A stretch of DNA of 64,000 bases from Vandiemenella viatica. Taxonomy: Eukaryota > Arthropoda > Insecta > Orthoptera > Morabidae. The DNA is taken from the NCBI GenBank assembly GCA_031002005.1, contig JARYHS010008074.1:12036924-12100923 (forward strand), in the 5' to 3' direction. The translations under genes were made by a program, and so were the position numbers. Positions 24,971 to 34,851 of the stretch are shown in pieces. Every line of letters begins with the position of its first letter. Positions within the stretch are counted from its first letter, which is position 1. A model generated the notes under the pieces. It searched no databases and was not told the DNA's origin. It saw only the letters and a list, made by a program, of their open reading frames with translations.

Positions 24971-25202
24971 CAGTTCATTGGTATACATTAAATCTCCAGA
25001 TTCAATTTTCTGGGTATGGTTTGACGTCGTCTCCCTTTACCTTTTAGTATTATTTATACCAACTCCTTTTTTACTCTTTTCTAATCTACCTAGCTCCCTC
25101 ATAACATACTTAGGATCTGTTTCCAATGTCATACTCTACTCATTTCTACTGATGTAATACGCTCCAATGTTTCCTCCGCTGTTCATCCACGGCACATCTT
25201 AA

Positions 25203-26421
25203 CCCTACCTGTAAACTACAAACTGGGGTAAATGTTTACCCCCCATAGGTTTTTTTCTTCTTAAAATCGTTCTCAAAGCAGTAATCTGACTTATAAGGAC
25301 ATGAATTCTTTTGTTTCTTCATTCCGAAGGGAATGGTAAAGAGCAAATTCAATTTTATCAAGGTTTAGTTGGTGAAAAATCGATTTAAATAGCTAAAAGT
25401 GCTATAAAAAAAAGGTGAAACCGTCATTTAACAAAACAAAAAAATTATAACTATTTTTCTAAACAACCGATTTTCAAATTTCAAACTGGATTTTAAAGAG
25501 GATATATAAAGCTTTGAGAACAAAAATACCATCATGATTATAAATGAATGCAATTTTTCTCGGCGTTGTTTATTTGTAAACGTTTCTCGGGAAACAAACC
25601 GAGTAATATTATTATTGATACGCAATATTTCGGCGACATAAAACTCCGTCGCCATCTTCAGGTGCAGTTGTAAGCCTTGAAGTTTGCCTTGAGTTCGGCA
25701 AGTACGATATCGGAGGATTTCGTCGTTGCTGAGATCGTTCACGTTGTGTCTTATACCATCTATGCCCATCTTTACCACGGACAATTCTTGGTCTTCGACT
25801 GCGATTTGAACGACTAACACCACAAGTAACTGACCTTCCACGTCTCTGTCTTTCTTCGGGAACTACTTCCTCCGAATATGAGTGTTCTGCTTCTTCATTA
25901 TCGGCATGTTCTTCCGACTCCGATACGCCCATTCTCTCTAAAATATCATCTTCATCGGAAATACAGTCGATTGCTGATTCTTTGGCAGTCTCGGATTCCG
26001 TCAAAGTTTTTGCCAGTGAATCGAATTGGCGAATCGAATTGTATCTTTTCGCCATCATCTGCCAAAAAAATTCAGCGCATATAAATTTTTTTGCTTGCCG
26101 AAGATTATATATCTAATGTTTTAATGTAAAATAAGATTATAATACGTGAATTAAATTTATTTTAACAATAAAGAGAAACATAACTTACCTGTACAATACA
26201 CTAACGGGAACTACAAACCGGGGTAGATATCAATCTCACACAAGCTTCACGTCTTCACTCCGTCACAGTAAAAAGGAAACAGAAGTGTCTCGCGACATCG
26301 CCCTATTATTAGAACCTTGAACTAAATTATGGTATAGATCTTCAGTCGCTAATATCACTGACTAATTTAGAAACGTAAAGTTTACCTAGGGCAGTTACTA
26401 CCCCGGTATGTAGTTCTAGGG
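25203..26421 (-). mobile_element. piggyBac-type deletion derivative flanked by TTAA
   Basis: TTAA occurs at both ends (25199-25202 and 26422-26425), the strict target of piggyBac transposons. The termini read CCCTACCTGTAAACTAC and, in reverse complement from the right, CCCTAGAACTACATACC, both followed by a GGGGTA block. A diverged internal copy of the end (GGGAACTACAAACCGGGG near 26205) lies inside the right terminus, as in piggyBac elements with subterminal repeats. The only coding part is the first third of the transposase on the minus strand; the catalytic core is gone. The element is 1219 bp, about half of an autonomous one, so it is non-autonomous. Confidence 0.85.
25612..26058 (-). CDS. 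piggyBac-like transposase, N-terminal part only
   Basis: An uninterrupted 148-codon frame starts at an ATG (26058) about 360 bp inside the element. Residues about 20-75 are strongly acidic (SDEDDILERMGVSESEEHAD), as in piggyBac proteins. Residues about 75-100 are arginine-rich. The segment RGKDGHRWYKT is the family's G-x-D-G-x-x-W signature just before the dimerisation and catalytic domain. The remaining about 430 residues with the DDD triad are absent: after about residue 130 the sequence no longer resembles the family. Any product would be an acidic, non-catalytic fragment. It is probably a relic, though the lack of stops is notable. Confidence 0.7.
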   Translation of the reverse strand: MMAKRYNSIRQFDSLAKTLTESETAKESAIDCISDEDDILERMGVSESEEHADNEEAEHSYSEEVVPEERQRRGRSVTCGVSRSNRSRRPRIVRGKDGHRWYKTQRERSQQRRNPPISYLPNSRQTSRLTTAPEDGDGVLCRRNIAYQ

Positions 26422-26425
26422 TTAA

Positions 26426-26905
26426 TTGTTTCGTCGATACAGTTTATTAAAATTTCTTTCTTTTTAATATTCTATACTTCATCCATATTCATGACACCAT
26501 GTTTGAAGTCTTTTTCCCTCAGTTTAGTTACATATTCATTTAAATGTCTAATTTCATCATTCAGTGAAGCCTATAGCCACGAAATTCTTTTTGAAACGCT
26601 TCCCTCTTTCCTGCTATTAATTCATTTTTAGTTGTTTGCGGTGATCAGTGGCAACACTTCCCGTCCTCGAATGAAAGTTCTGTGCTTTTTTTATTATTTT
26701 TTCTTTCACAGTTGTTATATACTTTTTTATATAGAGTCACACTTTCTCTCCATTACGCTGATGACCTCCGTCTACCTCTTGACTCTTCCATTGCAAAATG
26801 TTTTCACTTCTGGAATACGTGAAATTGATTATTACATACCGTAACACGCCTTCTTTAACCTTACTTGTTTATATAAACCTCTTCTGTCCATCTCAACTGC
26901 TTCTT
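26426..26905. other. No gene seen
   Basis: AT-rich spacer between the piggyBac derivative and a SINE. Confidence 0.35.
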
Positions 26906-26908
26906 ACA

Positions 26909-27156
26909 CACTTTTTTTTTTACTTACGGCTTTTCGCCTCGTCGACGTCGAGGTCATTAGAGGCGGGATGGGACTGGGGACAAGGAACGGGAAGGAATTC
27001 GGCCATGGCCTTTTGAGGGAAGCATCCCGGCATTCGCCTGGAGTGATTTGGAGAAACCATGGAAAACCCAAATTTGAATGCCCGGACAGGGATTCGAACC
27101 CACGTCCTCCCGAATGCGAGGCCAGAGCGCTAACCACTCACCACGACGGTCGGTTT
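26909..27156 (-). mobile_element. tRNA-derived SINE (family 2)
   Basis: A full-length copy on the minus strand: head near 27155 with A box (GTGGTGAGTGGTTAGCGC) and B box (GGGTTCGAATCCCTGTCC), tail containing GGGAAGCATCCCGG-type words and the conserved GACCTCGACGTCGACGAGGC palindrome, and a poly-A end at 26909-26919. A short TTCTTA match on both sides may be what is left of the target duplication. Confidence 0.85.
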
Positions 27157-27159
27157 CTT

Positions 27160-27595
27160 AATGACTTATTGCCGCTGTGGCCTGCGACTCCGTACAGTTA
27201 TCAAGACTTTTTTGTTCAATTCACATTCCACCGATCATCCAGATTTCGGTTTTCCATGGTTTGACGAAATTACTCTAGAGTCAAGACAAATGCCGAATTC
27301 CTTCCTGTTTATTGACTCAGTCCTTTCTAAACTTTAATGGTCTCGACGTAACGAGGCATAAGACCATAACAAAAATTTCACATTCCCCAGTTGATATATT
27401 TAAGTCCCCACTTATTATGACCACTTTATACCCTCCTCGGTACTTTGAATGTGCATTCTCTTTCTTTTGGAAGTTCACATCTTGTCATTCATTCTTTCAT
27501 AAACAGCCAAGATCAGTTTATTTTCTTTTACTTTCTTCTAGAGCTGTACCACTAGCAACCTAGGTTAGTCATGTACTTATACCAGCGACCTATAC
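27160..27595. other. No gene seen
   Basis: Nothing recognised. Confidence 0.35.
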
Positions 27596-27603
27596 TAGTC
27601 AAC

Positions 27604-27895
27604 CAGTAGCGGATAAGCAACGTAGCAAATGCTACGGGCCCCATAGCTTTGGGGGACCGGGGGTGGGGGGCGTCTATGCGTTTAAATGATCTGGCTTTAA
27701 TGTATGCGGAAAATTATTTACTGATAAATATTGATTTGGCTAATATTATCTCCAAATTTGCCCACATTAATTCACGAAAGATAGTTTTGTAAATGTGCTG
27801 TTTTATTTCATATCCTGAACTTTAATATCTAAACCAAACCAAGGGCCTCTGGCTCGCTTTTGCTACACGCCCCGTGCTGTCTTAATTCGGTACTG
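27604..27895. mobile_element. hAT-type MITE with perfect 8-bp target duplication
   Basis: Ends CAGTAGCGGATAAGC and, reverse complement of right, CAGTACCGAATTAAG. TAGTCAAC is exact on both sides (27596-27603 and 27896-27903). The 292-bp interior has a G-rich block near 27650 and no coding capacity. The CAGT(G/A)GCGGAT end type is shared with the remnants at 18940 and 23368. Confidence 0.9.
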
Positions 27896-27903
27896 TAGTC
27901 AAC

Positions 27904-29760
27904 CAGTATAGAAACTAGTCACTCAAACTGCTGTTTCCACCTCACAATAACCTAATTTTCTTGCAACCACTTATTATTTTATGGCTATTCAATAACTCTT
28001 TAACTCATTATTTTGATTAAAATTCATTTAAAATATCAAATGTCTTCCATCATTCGAGATTGTGAAAATATTTTCCAAAAATGGGCAAAGACAATGAACT
28101 TTTCCTTGATCCATTAATATCTCCAGATCAGACTACGAAATTTGTTCATATTAATATTCTAAAATCGCAGAATCATTGTTTAACAGGAACATCAAAAAAT
28201 TTCGAAAAGATACACGGAGAGCGTCGTGTGCACCCATTGAATTGTATTCGATGCTACGTGTAAACAGACTGGCAAGGAGCCGGAGGTATTCTATACCGTT
28301 AATAAACATTCGCATAGGACAGGATATAAAAATAAAACGCGACATTCACGCCATGTGAAGCTCCTGTAAGCGATAGTACAGAATACAGGCACTGCGAGAC
28401 TAGCCAGCACGGAAAGTGTTACTACCATCGCTTCACTGCTTCAGGTACAAATATAAAAGTATCATTTTTAACGCCTCCTCGGAGAGGATTGGAGCAGGCA
28501 ACGGAAGCGACTTGACCATGGCATTTTGTAGGAATCAACCAACTATTGTTTCCTGCCTGCATAATTTCTAATTTTATTTTGCTTTGTCGACACTGCTGGT
28601 GAGTTACTTGCGGCAACTTCCTAAAATATCAAATCTTATGTTACATAGCAGTCGATGATTCAGTCCTCTCTATTACTTGTGTAAAGCAGTTTCTCCCTCA
28701 TGAGTAAGTGTTTGTTGGAAGAGGTATTTTCATCCAGTACTTAACCACTGATTAGAGAGCTCTTGTCCAGAAAGTTGATGGAACTGTCCCACAACCAACT
28801 TGTTTAACATACCGAGGTCCGTCTATAGGTCCCCAGGATTAGCCACCTTACGAAAGTTTTTGTTTTCACGAACTGATTGCAGAAAAGGAAATAAAAAATA
28901 TCGTAAGTGAAACATTGCTGTAAAGGTGCATTCTGTATCAGAAACATTATGTTCTGGACGTGTTTTATGGAAATTAATTATAAATTCACAATATTGAACA
29001 ACTTATAAGTTAGAACAAAACATTGTTTCTCTTTTTTAAGAATAAAAATAAAGAAGGGGGGAGAACATTGTTTCTCTCTTTGTTTCTAAGGATGCTCTGA
29101 TTTTATTTGTACGTAACCTTCTGTCTAAGATTTACGTGTCAATAGCAACTCAACTCATGAAATATCGTGTATGGTGATATGATTTTTTCTGAATGTCACC
29201 ATACGAAAGAACAGTGTCAATGTGACATCAAATGCAATTTATATAAGTAGACTAATATCATGTACAAAAACTCAAATATAATAAACTGCACACAATTATA
29301 ACTTACATAAAATATATTCTGAAGCATCTTTATTTTTTACCTCTACCGATATCCTAAGGATGTCTATCCGTTGTGGTCTGTAATTACCCGGTAGTGTCCA
29401 TACAGTGTTGAGGTAGCCACGCATGCGCAATTGCGTGTCGCCCAGCGTGAAGCACCTCAGCAAGGCGCAGCCCGCGCCGCCACAAATATTTTTATATAAA
29501 AAATTCGCAATCCTTCCAGGCAAACATTATCTAATCAACACTTCTACTACGTCCTAACGCTAATCTAACTAATCATCTTAAATTTGATCAAAATTTCTTT
29601 CGTGTGGTTCCATATCGAAACACATGGAATGTTGCCCTATTTTATCCCGCCTGGCTGGTTTGTAATTGAAGCGAGAGCACACCATACTTAACTCCATTTG
29701 ACCCGAAGGTCTGGTGGAGTGTGCTAGTGGACAGTAAGAATATAGAGAAGTGGCCGTGAA
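27904..29760. other. No gene; possible decayed SINE at 28465-28560
   Basis: The stretch GACTTGACCATGGCATTTTG near 28510 resembles the family 2 SINE word CGGCCATGGCC(TTTT) on the minus strand, so an old copy may lie here. A GC-richer patch at 29380-29490 stays open on the minus strand but has no family resemblance or clear splice sites. The rest is AT-rich. Confidence 0.35.
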
Positions 29761-29763
29761 GAG

Positions 29764-30300
29764 TTGAAGTACGGAATTGAGAGTACGTACAAGTATTTTG
29801 CAGTGAGACGTTTTGTCATAGGTACACTGACATGGGACACCTTTGGCCTCGAACGCTCGGAAGCGCACGAAAACGTGTTTAGAATAGCAAGCGATCATAG
29901 ACAAAACAGTGCTGTGCGTCATTTCCATGCAGAACTCCGGAGTCTAGAACTCCGCGAACATGTGACAAATGAAAAGAGCCTATTGTTGTGTGATTTCTGG
30001 TCAGGTCATATAGATCGTACCCTTCTAGATGAAACTTTTCCAAACAAAGATGTTATGCTGAACATGTTGCAACCGAAAACAACATAATATTGCCAGCCCC
30101 TTGATATTTACGTCTTTTGGCAATAAACGCTCTACGTATCTATATCAGAAGGATTTCTGATTTTGTAAAACTGCAATGTGTCAAACCACAAGTGAAAATG
30201 TATTATAGTTATTTCATAATGAAACTTCTCTTTGTGATTTAAAATCAATTTGCTGCACTTACGTATAAGCCTATGTTGCAACATGCATACCAACATCATC
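29764..30300 (+). pseudogene. pogo/Tigger-like transposase, C-terminal remnant
   Basis: A 107-codon open frame (29764-30087) contains LLLCDFWSGHIDRTLLDE, the block around the second catalytic aspartate in pogo-type DDE transposases (L-L-D-S/W-x-G-H). After a stop it continues CQPLDIYVF, matching the diagnostic Q-P-L-D-V-Y-F-F block, and traces such as FVKLQCV and LTYKPMLQHAYQ extend to about 30300. The first catalytic aspartate region and the CENP-B-like DNA-binding half are not visible. A segment at 29831-29905 has an inverted, diverged copy at about 30690-30775, which may mark the element's ends. Confidence 0.55.
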
Positions 30301-30813
30301 ATTTGAAAATGTAATTAGTGTGACTCTCGATATTTGACTGCGTGAATGCGAAAGTAATTTGGAATGTGATAATGTGGCTTTAGCGAGGTGTGCACATTGT
30401 TCTCTTCTACTTTGTTTTAACCTCTGAATCGAAATCCGGTATCTGCACTTTGAGGACTAATATAAGCACTATCAGGTGTGTGGTACTGCTGTATATGTCT
30501 GTTTTGCGCTATACTAACGTACTTTAAGCAAAGAGTTTTTGGCTCTGTTGGTTGAAAATGTTATGATACACTGACGTCATTGAATTACTGATAATTTTTG
30601 TCATGTGGTATTGATATCTTGTTACTTTGTTTCTCTCTATTAAAATGTTAGTTGAGGCAGAATGCAACGTTTTACACACACACACCACTGTCTTGTTTAT
30701 GATCGCTTGTTATTGGAAGCATGTTTTCGTGCGGTTCCAAGGTCAAAAGTGTCCCTTGTGAGTTTGTGTGAGTAGGTGGAGTTAATTCATAAAGTGCCAT
30801 TATAACTAGATAG

Positions 30814-30987
30814 CTAGTGAGGTGCTTGGGCAGTTGCTGACTTGCTGACCTCCTGCTGGTCGCGATGGCGCTGCTGCCGAGCCTCCAGCCGCCTCTGCTG
30901 CAGCTGTTCCAGCTCCATGTGAACCTGCGCCCGGCGCGCCTCCACGGCGGCTGTTCTGGAACTGGAGGAAATGGGCGGGGCACCACT
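30814..30987 (-). CDS. Candidate host-gene exon (possibly terminal), coiled-coil protein
   Basis: On the minus strand a good splice acceptor (TTTGTTTTCAG, ending at 30988) is followed by 57 open codons and a TAG stop at 30814-30816. The segment is much richer in G and C than its neighbourhood. The peptide starts SGAPPISSSSRTAAVEA and continues as an amphipathic, charged helix rich in E, Q and R (VHMELEQLQQRRLEARQQR), which suggests a coiled coil. One other frame is also open, but this one has the protein-like composition. An alternative splice donor could lie at the GAG/GTCAGC site near 30840, which would make it an internal exon. I cannot name the gene. It is the best evidence that a host gene crosses this window. 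Confidence 0.45.
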   Translation of the reverse strand, partial: SGAPPISSSSRTAAVEARRAQVHMELEQLQQRRLEARQQRHRDQQEVSKSATAQAPH

Positions 30988-31217
30988 CTGAAAACAAAGG
31001 AATCCAAATCAGGCGTTGTCTGTATGCTTATCCCAGAACTCTAACTCGTAAACGGAATAACTTGTAGGCTTATGCTATGTACATTGACACAAAAACAAAT
31101 ATTGTAAAATTATGTTCCGGTACGAAAACTTGGGTCGAATTGTCTTTCAGTTCCCACCCAAGTGTGTGGCTGTCAAGTGGAGGACTCGGATTTGTATTTA
31201 GTTGTTTTCACAGGCAG

Positions 31218-31440
31218 AGAGCGAGAGGTCTGGTGGCTCAGTCGTTACGGCGTCTGACAGGAGATAGAAAGGTACCCGGTTCGAATCCCTGTCTCGGCGG
31301 GGATTTTCATAGGCCCTTCACCCACCTTTCACCTCTGGCACAGCCTGCGTGTAATGTGAAGTACTCCAGAACGCTTCCGTGGTTCAGATTCCACGTAGGT
31401 CCCCTGTACCCGGTAGGATTGCCGGGTTAGGTTAAGTCGA
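31218..31440 (+). mobile_element. tRNA-derived SINE related to family 1
   Basis: The head has A box (GTGGCTCAGTCGTTACGGCG) and B box (CGGTTCGAATCCCTGTC). The tail shares ACGCTTCCGTGGTTCAGATTC and CACGTAGGTCCC with the SINE at 3569, but the head differs clearly from it. This suggests that one tail has been joined to different tRNA heads. It ends about 50 bp before the gypsy LTR. Confidence 0.8.
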
Positions 31441-31488
31441 TTATGACAGTGGTGGAATGCGCAGCCAAGAGAAACCTGTCAACATGTC

Positions 31489-31933
31489 TGTTCAGTCTGC
31501 CAGTAAAGGCCCCTGCCAGGCAGACCTCACACACAACGCGCCTGCACGCCGGGATACATATACGACTCCAAACAGACGCAGAGGCATCAAAACAAACCAG
31601 GAAAACAAATAGAATCATCTAGAAGCTAAGTGGGACTATTTCTTACAGAGGTCGCCGTACTACCACACAACGGAATTCCTGCGCCAGGCCGCCTATATAA
31701 GCGTAGCCGGCCGCTCCACCGCCAGTTCCAGCCTGACCGCTGAACCAGCGTCAACTACAGAAGACCACCGGAAGTTCGCGAGAAGTAGAAGCCGTCACTC
31801 TACCCCGGATCAGGACCAGGCTGAAATTCTCGACGGTCTTCTGATAACTGTACCCACATTTGTTTATGGTTTACCTGTTGTATTGTGTACCGACTAATAA
31901 ACTTCAAGGAACCGTTAAGTGTAGTTCACTTCA
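31489..31933 (+). repeat. 5' LTR of the gypsy element
   Basis: Starts TGTTCAGTCTGCC and ends GTAGTTCACTTCA. It contains a TATATAA box at 31694-31700 and an AATAAA signal at 31896-31901. It differs from the 3' LTR at four positions: two adjacent bases just before the TATA box, one near the AATAAA and one 14 bp further on. Confidence 0.97.
31694..31700 (+). promoter_or_regulatory. TATA box of the 5' LTR
   Basis: TATATAA inside CTATATAAGCG, about 205 bp into the LTR and about 200 bp before the AATAAA signal. This is the expected place for the Pol II start of the retrotransposon RNA. The two bases immediately upstream differ between the LTRs (GC here, AT in the 3' copy). Confidence 0.75.
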
Positions 31934-31951
31934 GTGGCGACAAGGTTGGGA
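31934..31951 (+). other. Candidate primer-binding site
   Basis: The sequence directly after the 5' LTR, G followed by TGGCGACAAGGTTGGG, starts with TGG as expected for pairing with a tRNA 3' CCA. I could not assign the tRNA from memory. Confidence 0.6.
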
Positions 31952-31969
31952 TAAGAACTCTCGACCATC

Positions 31970-33160
31970 ATGGCTACGCCAGCAGCACCTACGGAATGGC
32001 AACAGTTCCTCCAAGGACTTCTACATCAGTTCTTCGAATCTCAGAGACAACTGATTGCGGAAGTCAGGAATCTCCGCCAACCCACGGCCCCGCCTCCGTT
32101 CCCAGCATTCAACGACGACGTCGAGGAATGGGAGACCTACGAGAAGCGCATAAGACAACACTTCGCAATTCACCACATAACCAAAGAAGAAGATCAACGT
32201 GCATATTTCCTTTCCTGGAACCAATCGAAGATGTATGTCTTGCTCACCAAACTTCAGCCACAAGACCCCGACACCCTCACCTTCACGACCATCTGTACGA
32301 CACTGAATGCATACTACAGACGCCGGTACCATGTCGTCGCGGCCCGCGTCGAATTCTATCAATGCCGGAAGAAGCCCGATCAGACGTATCGCCAGTGGGT
32401 GGCCGAACTCCAAGGCCTTAGCAGAAAATGTAAGTTTCAAACTCGTTGTTCCCACGAATCCTACGCCGACGACATGGTGCGTGATCACATCATACAGGCT
32501 GCACCAGATGCCGCACTCCGGCATGACGCCCTCAAGTTGGAGGACCCATCCCTGGAGCAGGTCATCGAACTTGCCTACAAATTCGAAATATCTACGGCCG
32601 CAGATCGCCGCCTGGAGTCCTGGGCGGATGTGGCCGCAATCCGAACCGACGTAAAGGACACACAGGACGTCGCCGCCATCCAGAGCTCCCAGTCGCGCTC
32701 CTCCCGACACCACAACCGGGGACCGCTTCCTCAGAAGGACATCGAACCGGCCCGTTCCGGCAGGGGCACCAAGTCTCGGCAGCAGCAGCGGATCCCGCAG
32801 CGCCGACGCCGCAGCCCGCTCCGCCTACCCTCCTGCCCCGCCTGTTATTCAGCACATGAGAGGGAAAATTGTCCGGATCGTTGGGCTGAATGCTCACGTT
32901 GCGGCAAGGAAGGACACCTGGCGTCCGTCTGCCGCACCAACACCACCAATGCCAATCCCGGCTCTCGCCGCCCAGGGTCTTACCAAGACAGGTTGAGCGG
33001 CGCACCTATGGATATCAATCAGGTAGACACTTCCACTGCATCCAAACTTTTTATTGACGTTACGGTCAATGGCAAGCCTCTGCGCCTACAAGTCGACACA
33101 GGAGCAGCAGTCTCATTGCTTAATTATACTACTTATGTGCAAATTGGCTCGCCCCCCCCT
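31970..33160 (+). pseudogene. gag: gypsy gag with start of protease
   Basis: From the ATG at 31970 the frame runs 424 codons. The first about 280 residues form the capsid-like part, with a helical segment around FEEW-type motifs (DDVEEWETYEKRIRQHF) and the Q-C-R-K-K-P-D-Q-T-Y block typical of Ty3/gypsy Gag. Two CCHC zinc knuckles follow from about residue 289 (CPACYSAHERENC and CSRCGKEGHLASVC). The aspartic protease then starts in the same frame, with active site VDTGAAVSLL near residue 374. The frame derails at a run of eight C (33152-33159), just after the protease active site; beyond it protease-like sequence goes on in the next frame. Either a base was gained in the C run or the assembly is wrong there. 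Confidence 0.85.
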
Positions 33161-34850
33161 CTCGCCGGCCCCAAAGCGCCTCCTGACATACAACAAACAG
33201 GAAATAGCACTCCTGGGACAATTCACAGCAAACGTCATGTATAAGTCTGTACATCGTTCAGTCCCCTTTTTAGTAGTTAACAGTTCTCTCACAGCAGACT
33301 TATTTGGACTGGACGCTTTCCGCTTATTCGGATTTTCAATTGAGGATAACATACACCTCGTATCTCAGCATGTTCCTTTTCCTGAAGTGGACGCCCTTTG
33401 CACCGAGTTTCAGGACCTGTTCTCACCAGGCGTCGGCTGTGCAAAGGACTTCGAAGCATCACTCCAACTCCGGCCGGACGTACGGCCTCGATACTTCCGG
33501 GCACGCCAGGTACCCGTAGCGCTTCAACAACCACTTCAGGAAGAACTTCAACGTCTCCAAGACGAAGGGATCCTCCAGCCGGTGCGGTTCAGCCCCTGGG
33601 CCACGCCGTTGGTCATAGTTCAGAAGCCAGGACGCCGCTTACGTCTCTGTGGTGACTTTAAGACCACCGTCAACCCGCATCTGCTGGTAGACGATTATCC
33701 ACTTCCGAGACCGGACGACCTCTTCCGTAAACTAGCAGGAGGTACCTACTTTACAAAAATTGACCTGGCAGAAGCATACCTTCAAATCCCTTTGGATATC
33801 CAGTCCCGACAATACACAGTCATCAACACTCCCTCTGGCCTCTTCCAACTCAACCGGCTCATGTTCGGCTTGGCCAGTGCTCCAGCGATTTTTCAACGGT
33901 ATCTCGAACAACTTCTCCAGGATATTCCGGGATGCATCAACTATCTCGACGACATAGTCGTCACGGGACCCTCCGCTGCCGAATCACATGACCAACCTCC
34001 GCCTACTCTTCCTCCGCCTCCGTGCAGCAGGATTGAAATGCAACCTTTCCAAGTGTCAATTTTTTCAACAATCCATTTCCTACCTGGGTCACATCATCGC
34101 TCAGGAAGGCATTTCCCCAGCATTTTCCTATGTGGACGCTATTTCCAACTTACCTCGGCCTCAGGATCTACATCAGTTGAAATCTTTTTTAGGCAAGATT
34201 TCATACTACAGAAAATTTATACCCTCAGCAGCACAAGTGGCAGCACCCCTGTACCACCTCTGTCGCAAGAATGTCCCGTTCCGTTGGACCCCAGCTTGCG
34301 AGACCGCATTCCACACCCTTAAACAGCAGCTCAAGTCCGCAGCATGCCTCATGCCATACACTCCAAACCTCCCCTTGATACTTGCCACAGATGCATCCGA
34401 TTACGGTGTGGGGGCAGTTCTGTCTCATAAATTACCAGATGGCACGGAACGCCCCGTAGCTTACATCTCCAAAGCCCTATCGGCTGCTCAGCTTAAATAT
34501 TCTCAAATCGAGAAGAGGCGCTAGCTATTGTTTTTGCCTGCTCCAAATTCTATTCCCTTTTATATGGGATTTCTTTTCATCTCATTACCGACCACAAGCC
34601 ACTCCTATCACTATTTGATCCGTCCACACGTCTGCCTACCAAAACATCCCACCGCATCCAGCGTTGGGCACTATTCCTGTCCCAGTTCAGATATACCATG
34701 CATTTCCGTACCACCTCCAGGCATGCCAATGCAGACGCCTTATCCAGACTACCGCAGGGACCAGACCTTGCCTTCGACAAGTCGGAACTTCTGGTGTTCC
34801 AGATCGACGATGACATACAAGAAGCACTGAAGACATTTCCAGTACACGGC
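33161..34850 (+). pseudogene. pol: gypsy protease end, reverse transcriptase and RNase H
   Basis: Directly after the C run the frame continues through the protease end (LFGLDAFRLFGF) into the RT: fingers motif WATPLVIVQKPGRRLRLCGD, palm D in KIDLAEAYLQIPL, and the catalytic YLDD at 33942-33953. A frame change near 33995 (consistent with two missing bases) moves the thumb and connection (YLGHIIAQEGI, FLGKISYYRKFIP) to the third frame. RNase H follows with ATDASDYGVGAVL. A missing base near 34515 changes frame again before the DHKPL block. The tether motif HANADALSRLP lies near 34725. A fourth change occurs between 34835 and 34862. All expected catalytic residues seen so far are present, so decay is by indels only. 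Confidence 0.85.
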
Positions 34851-34851
34851 C

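Noticed and set aside
31885..32713. Long overlapping frames on both strands of the gag region
   Set aside because: By-products of the GC-rich gag gene; only the 31970 frame has zinc knuckles and the protease site.
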